A DNA stretch of 64,000 nucleotides, taken from contig NW_003546301.1 of NCBI RefSeq assembly GCF_000090795.2, forward strand, positions 1 to 64,000, read 5' to 3'. The stretch is from Amphimedon queenslandica. Taxonomy: Eukaryota > Porifera > Demospongiae > Haplosclerida > Niphatidae. Under the pieces are notes generated by a model that saw nothing but the letters and a program-made list of their open reading frames with translations, was not told the origin of the DNA and made no database searches. Positions 24,801-35,800 of the stretch are shown piece by piece (within the stretch, counting starts at the first letter, position 1; each line of letters begins with the position of its first letter). The position numbers and the translations under genes were made by a program.

Positions 24801-26350
24801 TGGACAGTTTCAATATGAGATAATCAAACTGGTTTAACTTGGTTGAGTACTGAAGCAGGTGTATTCTGTATCAATGAAGCATAATTATAAACTGATTTCA
24901 CCACTGTTACATGTGGACACAGTTAAGCCTGTTTGTGTGTAAACAGGGCTTTAGTGCCAGCTTATTTGTACATGTAGTTAGTAGCATGAGCGTGGTCTAC
25001 TGGATGCATTATGTTGTCTAACTTGTATTTAGTTTACTGTGTATAATAACTTACTGTTCCATCACTAATAATAAAGAATGTTTCTCCTGTTTGTCTCTGA
25101 CGTATAATGTATTCACCTTGAGGATAAAAGTCCTATATGAACATAAGGCAATTCATTATACATAAAAGTATCAAAATGAGCAGTACCTCTTGAAGGACAT
25201 CAGCCAGTTTCATCAAATCTCTCTCATTCAGCATCCTCAATTCAGGAACACTGTTTGTTAATATAAAATTAATACAACATAGCTATAGCATGCATCAATA
25301 CCTTCTAAGGAAGCTAAGATATTCTGACTGACGAATAATACCATGATTCATCATGATGGTTTGAAAGCAACTTCGGTCCAAGGCCCATACCTACATGTAG
25401 CATAAAAGTAAAGCCTAGTATTTCTATTTTAGTGGATAAAATACCTTTGTGTCAACTTTTGCTTTAATGGTAGCAGTCCTTGTACAGTTGTACAAAATTG
25501 CTAACTCTCCAAAAAGCTTTCCTGGGCCCATTTCAGTCCTGACTTGACCACCCTTAGTCACTTGAACTTCTCCCTCTATCATACAATGTCACATTAAACT
25601 CTCAGTAATATACATATGTATTATGCTGATACAAACCTGCAATGACATATAGCTCAGTCCCCACAGCTCCTTCACGACAAATAAACTGATCTTGCTTGAA
25701 GTCAAGAGGAAACATGCACTCAACAATTTCAGTTGTCTGCACTTTCTCCAAATTCTTCAAAAAGTCATTAGCTGTAATAGCACGAAAAATGAGTTCCTTT
25801 GACCTGCGTACATGTAAGAATATAAGAATATGCTGGTATGATCAAACCTTTGGTCTTTCTCATAGCGTGGGAGTTGGGTAATCTTAAGTGCTTTAGTGGG
25901 CTCAGCAGATATACCTAAGATAATAAATTGTCCCAATGAAAACACGAACTATTACTAATGTACATATACAAGTACATGTAGTAATCAAGTTATACTAAGT
26001 GATATAAAGCTACTGTGGGCATTGTACCTTGTCTGTGTTCAACAGGCCTGCTCTTATCTCGTACTTGACGGTCCATGATTTCTGTTAATTCAGTCACACG
26101 TTGCTTCTGAATCTCAAGTTCCTTCTGCTTCTTCTTAAGTTCCCCTTCCAGTGTACTGATCTGTTCATTCTTAGCAGCTATCTCATTTTGTTGCTCTTTG
26201 TTTATTTTTGTTACTCTAGTTTATGTCACAGTGAAAAAATGAATGATTTCGCGGTACTATTTACCTTTCCAGGTCCGACTTGAACTTTTGTAGTTCCATT
26301 GCTCTTTGAAGGAGCAAGTCCCTCAGCTTTTGCTCATTGTTGGCACTCAT
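21825..26350 (-). CDS. PRKG: cGMP-dependent protein kinase (PKG)
   Basis: The start at 26350 gives [20 protein letters not shown] and a leucine-zipper coiled coil ([19 protein letters not shown]). Two cyclic-nucleotide sites follow: CNB-A with [20 protein letters not shown], and CNB-B with [15 protein letters not shown] and [12 protein letters not shown]. The AGC kinase domain has [36 protein letters not shown] and the [14 protein letters not shown] loop. The C-terminal AGC tail is [13 protein letters not shown] ... [10 protein letters not shown]. It is a cytosolic cGMP effector downstream of guanylyl cyclases. All catalytic residues are present. Unlike vertebrate PKGs, which end at DF, the frame runs on for 14 residues ([14 protein letters not shown]). 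Many exons with short introns; one intron carries a palindromic repeat (about 24742-24960). Confidence 0.95.
22096..22152. repeat. Short tandem repeat in PKG intron
   Basis: GACAATAAAACTGATATC and a variant with TAATATC are joined by AATAGAGACA, giving about two copies of a 28-bp unit and a partial third. It lies in an intron near the 3' end of the PKG gene. Confidence 0.6.
24742..24960. mobile_element. MITE-like palindromic repeat in PKG intron
   Basis: At 24760-24780 a perfect 10-bp inverted repeat (AAACTGGTTT / AAACCAGTTT) has a one-base loop. The same 10-mer recurs at about 24788 and 24825. The left edge (CACACTATGCCCTTAAAC) partly mirrors the right edge (AAACAGGGCTTTAGTG), as terminal inverted repeats would. 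GTGGACAGTTT and GTGGACACAGTT recur inside. There is no open frame. A short non-autonomous DNA transposon fits best; the family is unknown. Confidence 0.45.
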
Positions 26351-28181
26351 GATGATCTTCAAGGCAGTTCACCACTACCTCTACAGATAGGCACCCCTAG
26401 TACACAGTTCGGTATAATAATTACATTAGGATGTTAGGCATAGGAAATAAATGACATTATAGGAAGGAAACTAAGATTGTGCTATCAGCAATAGATTCAA
26501 GACATTAATAATATACATTATGAAACCACCAGGGAATACCTACAGTAGATAAATATTCATTACACACAAAGGAACAACAAGCTAACAGATAATTAATTGC
26601 ATTATTGAATTGGGAAAACCTGCCAAGCATAAGGCTAGTGATTACAAACAATCAACTGTCACTTATACAGGCAATAATAGCTTAAAGCAATCAAGATAAT
26701 TATTGAGATATTATAATTTTATTAATTAAAAGGAAAAGTGGTCAAGTACCAAGCATCAAGTAAAGACAAGTAGCTGAATTGTAATTAAATATAAGGAAAA
26801 GGGAATGAGAGAGATAAAGAGTAAGTAAGATAGAGTAAAATAGGTTGAGAGAGAGAGCCCAGGGGATTAAAAAACTATGGAAGAGATAAAGGGAGAGTAA
26901 AAAAGAGTGGGAGAAGAGAAAAGAGAGAGGAAAGAAGAGAAACATACACACATGAAGAGGAGATACAAGCCTCACCAATGTATTATTATAATCTTTAACC
27001 CCATTAGCTTGATAATACAAACTGCATGACAGCATTCAGTATTACCTCATAGCAAATGTGTAGTAAGTAATTACATAGGTATGTACTATTATGTAGCACA
27101 TAGTACCACATACCTCCTGTTTTGAATAGTAAACCAAACATTAATAAACATAAAATGTCACAGTAAAAAAAAGCTAGAAAGTCGAGGTGCATGAAACCAC
27201 ACTTGTTATCACCTTCAGCTGCGTAAACATGGTGCAATATGCAAGGTACGTGCAGCATGCAATAAACTTGGATCAACGTCCGGATCCTGTTCATAATATG
27301 GTGTAATCCACACCTACAAACACCTCGGTTGCTTTGAATTTTCTCACCAGCCAAAAAGAAAATTGCCAGACCCACAAATAAAACAATGACCTAACTGCTA
27401 TTAATAAACATTATACATTAAGTACTCCTGACTTAGAACAAGCAAAGTGATTGTTTACAAGTTTGCTTTTGTCAGTCATTAAACTAACACTGATTGCATG
27501 AGTCAGACAACAAAATAACCAGATTGGGGGTGGCAGTACCTCTAATAACATTACTAAGACACTTAGGATAATCAGAGGTAATATTCCCTACACTACGCTA
27601 AGCACGCAGATAATACACACATCAAAGAACAACAACAAGACACAATATTGAAACATGATTAACTGACAGAAAGACAAGCCATATCAGAATGGAACTAATA
27701 ATAGCTCACTTCAATTATCGGTCAGATCAGTAACTTGCTCTCCCTTTCGGAATAAAAACCCCGGATAACTCCGGATACTTTCTATTTTCCTACTGCATGC
27801 CTACGTCATAATCTGGATAACTAAGTTATTAATTATGCGACTTTAATGACTTCTCAAATTGAAACATAATGATTGCAAGATTTGCATTATCTCATGGTTG
27901 CAGAAAAGCATACATTAGAGACGTGACTGATGATAAAAACAATAACATTATGAAAGACGTGTTTTCAACAGTGCACAAAGAAATTGGAACCTCATAGTTC
28001 TTGGGACTTAAAAATGAGCTTTGAAATAATAAATAACTTATATAAATTTGACTAAACAAAATTAGATATAAAATTCAATATAATATAATGTAAGTGATTT
28101 AAAAAAGAATGGGATTGAGTCAAAATTAAATTAAATTACTAATAAATATTAAATGTTACAAGTGATAGAAATAGAAAGTTG
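26351..28181. other. Upstream region of PKG, no gene recognised
   Basis: Runs from the PKG start codon to the 3' end of the trefoil gene. It holds a purine-rich GAGAGA tract at about 26805-26945. At 27750-27800 there is a more G+C-rich patch (CGGAATAAAAACCCCGGATAACTCCGGATAC) with a repeated CCGGATA. PKG leader exons may lie here. Open frames at 26742-27035 and 27004-27375 (-) look like chance. Confidence 0.5.
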
Positions 28182-28784
28182 CTATGACTCTTGAGAACAC
28201 TGCACATTATCAATTAATACAAAAGATAAATGAGTGCTATCATCCTTCTTGCAGCTAGGAGGTTCCTCATTGAATGAAACAACACAATCTCCTAAAGTAT
28301 CATCTCTCAGTGCAAGCATTTTGTAAAGGCCCTGGACTGCATGACCACCATCAATTGGTTGCAATGTGAAGTTACTGAAGTACTGTAACCCACTACCACT
28401 GCCTTCTTCATTAAAAACATCATGACTGACTGTGGTTACTTCTCCAGCACTGGTAACAGCAAGATAAGTGTCATGTTTAAGAGATTGTATGTTTACAACT
28501 TTGCTAGTAAGTTCAGGATTTCCAGCGTTCACATCTAGAATACGAAAGATGTCACCTTGACCATTCTTCATCAATTCTTCATCTTTGCCAATTGCAACTG
28601 GCATAGCTCCATGATTTGTTAGAGCATGTATTTTAGCACACTGTCCTAAAGATCTTCTTTCCATCATGTGTACAGCATTAGGTAGGAGATTGAGGGGGGC
28701 AGCAGAGGCTGCATTATAGCTAGATTGCAGAAGTAGAAGTAGATTTAAGAGCACCATTGAAGAGATTTTATAATAGTTAGACAT
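28182..28784 (-). CDS. Secreted beta-trefoil-like protein, possibly FGF-like
   Basis: An intronless 200-residue frame. The N-terminus is a signal peptide (MVLLNLLLLLQSSYNAASA), or begins a few residues upstream at MSNYYK. The mature part has a pattern seen in FGF/IL-1 trefoils: VVNIQSLKHDTYLAVTSAGE, then VFNEEG ... YFSNFTL, then KMLALRDDTLGDCV and a final LSFVLIDN. In FGFs the matching blocks are VVSI..YLAM...G.L, F.E...YNTY, WYVAL...G and ILFLP. Similarity is by pattern only; fascin-like or other trefoils remain possible. One NFT sequon and four Cys in the mature region fit an extracellular protein. It starts 159 bp from GAMT on the other strand. Confidence 0.6.
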   Translation of the reverse strand: MSNYYKISSMVLLNLLLLLQSSYNAASAAPLNLLPNAVHMMERRSLGQCAKIHALTNHGAMPVAIGKDEELMKNGQGDIFRILDVNAGNPELTSKVVNIQSLKHDTYLAVTSAGEVTTVSHDVFNEEGSGSGLQYFSNFTLQPIDGGHAVQGLYKMLALRDDTLGDCVVSFNEEPPSCKKDDSTHLSFVLIDNVQCSQES

Positions 28785-28943
28785 GACTGGCTATAGATTG
28801 TTTTTTACACTGAGATATTTACTTGTGAATTTGTGATGATCATTGGTACTTAGTCTTCATTTATATACTACCCTCAGCATATTGGAACTGGAACTATAGG
28901 AAGTGAATTACCCGGATGTATTCTATAGATTGTGCAAACAAAA
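28785..28943. promoter_or_regulatory. Divergent promoter of the trefoil protein and GAMT genes
   Basis: Only 159 bp separate the two opposite start codons, so both leaders and core promoters must lie here. The GAMT ATG sits in the context ACAAAAATGGCGG, a good start context. No factor site assigned. Confidence 0.5.
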
Positions 28944-29648
28944 ATGGCGGAAAATGAAAGCATCTTTTCTGACGGTGAGAACTGCAAGGATAACTGGAAA
29001 GATGCCAAAGCTACATTCACCTCAAACAAGGAACACTTAGTTATACTTGGTAAGCCGGTTATGGAGAAGTGGGAAACTCCATACATGCACAAACTCGCTA
29101 CAATTGCAGCAGGTAATGGTGGCAGGGTACTGGAAATCGGTTTTGGGCTGGCAATAGCAGCCACGAAAATCCAGTCTCATAACAATGTGTCAGAGCATGT
29201 TATAATAGAGTGCAATGAAGATGTATTTCGTGAGTTATTGAAGTGGGCAGCTGAATCTTCTCGACCGGTAACACCCCTTCAAGGACTCTGGCAAGACGTT
29301 GTTCCTACTCTACCTGACAATAGTTTTGATGGAATACTGTACGATACATATCCACTCTCTGAAGAAACCTGGCATACACATCAGTTTGAGTTCATTAAGG
29401 CTCATGCATATCGCTTATTGAAACCAGGTGGAGTATTGACATACTGCAACCTCACTTCCTGGGGAGAGTTGATGAAGAGTAGCTTTGACAACATTGACAA
29501 GATGTTTCAGGAGACACAGGTGTCACACTTGATTGATGCAGGGTTTCGTAGAGAAAACATCAAAACTGAAGTCATGCCAATATCTCCACCGAGTGAATGC
29601 CGCTACTACAGCTATGATAAGATGATAGCTCCAACCATCACTAAGTAA
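28944..29648 (+). CDS. GAMT: Guanidinoacetate N-methyltransferase
   Basis: A single exon of 234 codons starting [14 protein letters not shown]. It methylates guanidinoacetate with S-adenosylmethionine to make creatine in the cytosol. It follows the vertebrate enzyme nearly residue for residue: [16 protein letters not shown], the SAM-binding loop [17 protein letters not shown], the acidic [49 protein letters not shown] and [11 protein letters not shown]. The length equals the usual ~236 residues. A frame opens four codons upstream but without ATG, so 28944 is the start. Lack of introns sets it apart from most genes here. Confidence 0.97.
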   Translation: MAENESIFSDGENCKDNWKDAKATFTSNKEHLVILGKPVMEKWETPYMHKLATIAAGNGGRVLEIGFGLAIAATKIQSHNNVSEHVIIECNEDVFRELLKWAAESSRPVTPLQGLWQDVVPTLPDNSFDGILYDTYPLSEETWHTHQFEFIKAHAYRLLKPGGVLTYCNLTSWGELMKSSFDNIDKMFQETQVSHLIDAGFRRENIKTEVMPISPPSECRYYSYDKMIAPTITK

Positions 29649-29859
29649 CATGATATACAACATTAGAACTGGACTAAGCTAGGCCTTTCACTCATTAGTT
29701 TATTATTAGAGTTATTATGAGGTTATGTTATAATTATTATGATAAAAATATTATCTAAATATTATGACTGAATAAAATGATTGCAAATAATATACAACAC
29801 ATGACAAAAATTAATGGTAACAAATTAACAATAATAATAACAACAATCAATATGATAGT

Positions 29860-32800
29860 TCAGATCTTTATATTTTCAGAGATATAAAATAGCAGGTAGG
29901 CAGAAGAAGACTAGACAAATACAGGTAATTATCACCTAAGCATGTCATCATTGTCATGAGTATACATAAAGCTTTAGGTAATTATACCTATTTACATAAA
30001 CTAGGGCTGGTTCATGTAATGGGCAGGTGGACAGATGACTATAAATAGATCATACAAGGAAACCAGAAGCTATACCATAGTTTCCTTTCAGCTGCGTGAG
30101 CGGGTACACATGCACATGAAGTGTTTAATTAGGCACAAAACGTGACAAACATGCACTGTCACTCACATTTATATTTTGAGAAGATGTTTGACGAACATCT
30201 TGATCATCAAAAAAATGAAACTTTTGGCTACGAGGATGCCTGCATGTTGCTGTATCTATAATATACAGTTATAAAACACACGGATTACTTGTTATGACTT
30301 ACAATGCCCACTCTGCAAACTTCCAGTATGATTCTAGAAAACATACAGACAGGCAATCATCAGTGAGAATTAGTATTTATATGCACATACCGATATTGCA
30401 TAGAGACTATACTGATTAGTGGGTCTAGGGCCCACAACGTATGAATTCAAGTCCAAGGACCTGCAGGAAATATGGAATCACAATATTATGACACTTGATA
30501 TTTCCACAGGGCACTGATGCTATTTGCACACATTAAAGAATACAACTTCCTCTCCAAGGGCATTCTACTATTTTCACTATCAATTTAATATACTGTACAT
30601 GTACATGTACTGCACGCATCACTACCTGTAATGTACGATTACTTAATCTATGACACCTGGTAGGAAGTAATTAACAAGAGAGTAGATAGTTAATTAACAT
30701 CGTAACATCATTAAATCACTACTGCATGCATAATCTTCAGAACAAATTAACTCACTCAATAGGGAAGCTTATGCTGGTCGATAGCTTCTCACGAACAGTG
30801 CCTTTATCTTGGAATCTATAAACGCATTAACAATCAATGATACAGTTATAATGTACACATTAACATAATAATTAACTAATAAGGTGTGACTAATGGGACT
30901 TCTAAAGTACAGATCATGTGCCAATAGCATGTATAGGCAATGCATTGTTTACATTTTTTGCTAATAATATTATCACAAGCTGTCCATACTTTTCTATTGT
31001 CCTAAGGATTATATTTCTACTGCTAACACCATAGTGAGGCAACATTAATTGTTTGTTGTGATAAAATATAATGGGGAATAATGACTCATTGAGTAATCTC
31101 TTCGTTTATTCTAGGATAACCCCTTCATGAAGGTAATTCAGCCAGTAATTTCCACAATTAACATTATACTAATTGATTTTCAACAACAAAAGAACAGTGA
31201 TGAGCAGTGACACAAAAAGAATGAACAAAATGAAAAACATTACATGTAGCATCTACATGTAACGCCATTATCTTCTTGATCAAATTCATTAAATATTTTA
31301 AAATCTAAATACAATAATTATAGCAAGACAGAGAACTCACAAATGTTTGGCAGTTTACAAGTAAAATAAATCACTCACAAAAATATAATGTATACAAATT
31401 ATTGACAATTGTGACATTACAGAAGATCAACAAGCATTTTCGACTAGTCTCATGTATAAACCTTGAAAAATTCTAAGGCATAAAAATTTTATTTGTTAAA
31501 AATTTATAATCAAAAAAAATTCCCAGGCTTATAAATATGAGCACTTACCGACATGGCTGCTACATGTACATGCACTACAAATAATAACCAGACTAGCCCC
31601 CCTATGCATATACAGTACATGTACATGTATGCATTGAAACTGAAAATGTCATTTGACTACATTATATCATTTGACATACATGTACTCAAATACATGTGTA
31701 AATAAAAATGAAGTACTGTAGAGTTCAAAATTTTTGAGGAGTCGGATTTTGCCATTCCTTGAGGATTTACATTAATTCTGCAAAAATCAATTCAAAAATT
31801 AAATCAGCAAAATAAATCTTTCGGCAATTCACAACATTTATAGCTTATAAACTCCAATAAAATTATCTTAAAATCCAATTGCAGTGTAAAAATTGTCAGA
31901 GCACTAAATCGAGTTATATTGACTGGCATTACCTTTTATGTAGTAACAAATGAAAAATTAACAGCCTTCCAAAAAATTACATGTACATGTAATTACATTT
32001 TACAAACTACGCACCTCACTTGTGAATGAAATGCATTATGTACTACATCTTTTAAAGTACAGTATAACCACTAAAATGCTACAGAAACATAATATACTTG
32101 GCTACTTGAAGACACTTTTGACTTTAAGAAATTTGATTAGCATTTTTGAAGAACATCAAAGAAGTTAAAGAAAGCTTTTACAATAGTGTCACATTACACA
32201 AAGACTCAGAATATATCAGTACATGTATATGTAATCTGGACTTCCCACAGAGAATGTAAAACCATGCTTCATGAGCTGACAAGCCTAATGCCATATAAAG
32301 CAACTTTTAAAATTCATTAAAAAATCAATTTTGTCTGGGATGAGCTCAAATTTTCTACACAACATAAAGACATATTATACATGAACATGTATGCATAAAA
32401 AATCATTAAAACAGAAAATTCTCTGCTAGTTATTTTTAGAAAAAAAATGACCAAATGCCAGTACAGAACATTTGGTCCCATTTTAGAGCAACTTTAAAAA
32501 TTTATAAAAAGTCAAAATTTGATTAAAACTTTCTACACAGCATCAGAAAAATTATAAAAATAAAAAAAATTTGGTCAAGACCATTACAGGATATTTTGTC
32601 AAATTTTTGAGCAACTTTAAAAATTCATTGACAAGATAAAAAGAATGCCAAAATCTTGTGTCCCTGTATGTAATTGTATTTCCATAAAGACTACAAGGAT
32701 ATTATTTTACAAAAAGTAGAATGCTATTGCACAGGTATACCAAAATCTTACAGCAATGCAAACATTTACAGTATAATCTACAATGTAGTAAAGTACATGG

Positions 32801-35800
32801 TCTACATACATGTACATGTATTATACATTGTAAATCATAGAAGAGCACGGAAATCAGAAATTGCTACAAAATCACACCTAATTTTTGACAAATATTGATG
32901 TCTGATATTATTTAGAAGATTTATCTAATTCTGACAAAGAGTGCACATGTACCTTTTAAAATGAAGGAGAAGGATAGGAGGCAGGCGCCAAATGAAGAGG
33001 GTTTTTTCTGAATCTCTTGAAGCTTTGCACTGTGGACAGAACCTAAACATGTAAACATTAATTAACAAATACGATAAAATATTAAATAATGCCCAGAACA
33101 AATTAAAGATCCAAGGGACAAGTTCCTTACGTAAAGGAAATGGATGATAATTATGTAAAGAATAATGGTTTCTGTTATGGATAGGAAATAAAAGTGTAAT
33201 GTATTTAGTGAAGGCATTTAAGACACACTTCTTATTAATTAACATTCAGCTGAAGAGAATACATGTTCATGTACAAATATGGAATTATGTGTCATGTGCA
33301 TGAATCATAATGATGTGTAAATGTTTACCCTAATGACAATTATAATTGAGCAGGAAGAGAAAGTGATTATAATTAGCCAGGAAAAGTGTATCATTTACAA
33401 ATACATGGTGGACTATTACGTAATGGGATTGTTCTTAGGAGAACAATAGGTCAATCATACTAAATTAGGCTATAATTGGGATAAACTGCTCTATTAGTCT
33501 TTCACCTTTAATTGTTCACATTAAGAGTTCTACAGAATCCCAGAATTGAACAAGTATATACAAGTACATCATGTGACATACGAAGATGTATTTTACCCCC
33601 AACAACTGATAACAATAAAATATTTACCATTTATTAGTTCCTGTCATACGCTCCTTAGCCGTAAACAACTTAAAGCAGTCCTATAGAATATATACAAACA
33701 GAAGACACACATTAATGGACTTGATAGATGCAAATGTGTATAACTGTCAGGCACACATATGCTCAAAAAACCCCTTAAACATGGACAAGCAATTACCTTA
33801 TATATACATGTACAGTATTACACAAAAGGACAGACACATTCATACATGTATAAGGGTTCCTGAAGACATGCATGTACAGTACATGTACATGCAAGTAAAG
33901 GAAGCTGGCTGAAGAGGTCAATATAGTCATTATGATGCATTAGGAACTCAACAAGACAAGGGCAAAGTGGATTAATTAAATAATTTCAATAATAATTTAT
34001 TATTTATTAACTTTAATAAAGGTCTAAAATTTTAGAGTGAGGTAAGTAGTGCCAGGCTCTTATTTAAGGTAGTGGAGGCAAGCTTCTCCCTTGCACTAAC
34101 TGTGTATTGTGTCTTACATGATAAGAACAGCTTGTTCTTCCACGCGGTATAGGAACAGACAGTGAGACAAATGGCTCAAACATGACCTTCTTTTTACCAC
34201 ATGATAAGCAAGTGATAGTGCTCTTTAACAGGCCCTAAAACAATAAACTCTTCATTAAAATAATAAAGTTTAAACTAGGCTTACATGAAACAGATCAATG
34301 ATGATAGAATTGTTTCTTTTCTTGTGAGCCTGCCATGCTTGCTCTACAGCCACTGGGTCTGGGACTCCATCAGTATCAGGCAACTCAACATAAGACTTTA
34401 CCAGCACCTATACACATACACATAGTCATAATAAGGTCTATTTAATATGTACAACATATGATGTTACACATGTTGATGGGACTGTAATATTACAAAAATA
34501 GAATAGACAGTGGATTGTAATTTATAATCACTTTCACAATGCAAACTCATTCCTAGACTAATACGTGTTCACAGTCACCATGTGAAATCAACCACAATGA
34601 TGCTGGTATATTGTACATCACTTTCACAATGCATACTCATATTCTCATAGACTCATTAAGAAATCAGTTAAAAGACACACCTCCTAATTAGCAGTGCATA
34701 TGATTACACTAATAATGCATTTATTAGGAGAGTAAATTTGCCTAAAAAAACAATGAGCTCATCTGGTTAATAACAACTGATAAAAAGCAAGACAGCCTTG
34801 ATCAAGCCTCTTAACCTAAAGCAAGGAACAAACATGCAAACATGAACCTTTAAATATATTTCAGCCATTAATAAAAACACCAATCTACAAATAATAATTA
34901 ATATAAAAGACTGTAATTAATGATGGCCCATTGCATAGTTTAATCATAAAGGTATATGTACATTACCTTATTGAGGTCCTCGTGGAGTCCATCCAGTAAA
35001 TAAACTAGAAACTCCTGTGAGTCGTGCTGCTCGTTGCCAGCAAAATAAGGAGCAACTTGAGAGACAGTGTTCTTGAATTCCAAGGGAGCTATGTATCGAA
35101 ACTTTCCCAGCCATATTGCAGCAACCAATATGTAAAACTCTTCAGCCAATATACCACCAGACCCTAAAGGATTAGACCTACATAAGAGACAAAGAGAAAT
35201 AAATTAAAAACATGTAAAGTGAGTACTAAGTGATTTTCACACAAAAAAGGAGATGACAATTAAATCATTAGAGTATGTAGAACTGCTATACAATGTACAT
35301 GTATGTACAGAATATTTGCTGAACATAATGAACACTAATTCGATTAGCAAAAAAGCAATTTTAACTTAATTTGTGAACAAATCACACTTATAACGACAGT
35401 AATAACTGGACAAAGGCATATTCTCAGAATTAAAACATAGGAAAACCCTATATCCCTCTAGCAAATATTTTGCTAATGAGATAGTATGAGAATTATAGTA
35501 CAAACACTGTACACATAGTACAAGTAACAAGTGTTCCACTGTTACTATGGTTTTGACTTGCTATTAAGAAGTATTAGGCAATGCAATGCATTTACCGTTG
35601 GATGAGAATGAATATCATTTCTTTATTTCATTAATAAGATAATCACATTAATATTACCACAGGCCCCGTATATTAGAGGAAGTGGGAGGAAAGAGAAAGA
35701 GAGATTACATGTATGTGCGTGTGTAGGGAAAAGAATGAAAGACAAAACAGAGACAGGTACATGTACATGTACATGACCATGTAGTAATTACAATTAACAA

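Noticed and set aside
26742-27035. 97-codon minus-strand frame rich in Phe, Leu and Ser
   Set aside because: Product of a purine-rich GAGA tract on the opposite strand.
27004-27375. 123-codon open frame on the minus strand, Cys- and hydrophobic-rich
   Set aside because: No signal peptide, motif or family pattern; AT-rich composition like the flanks and no splice partners. Likely chance.
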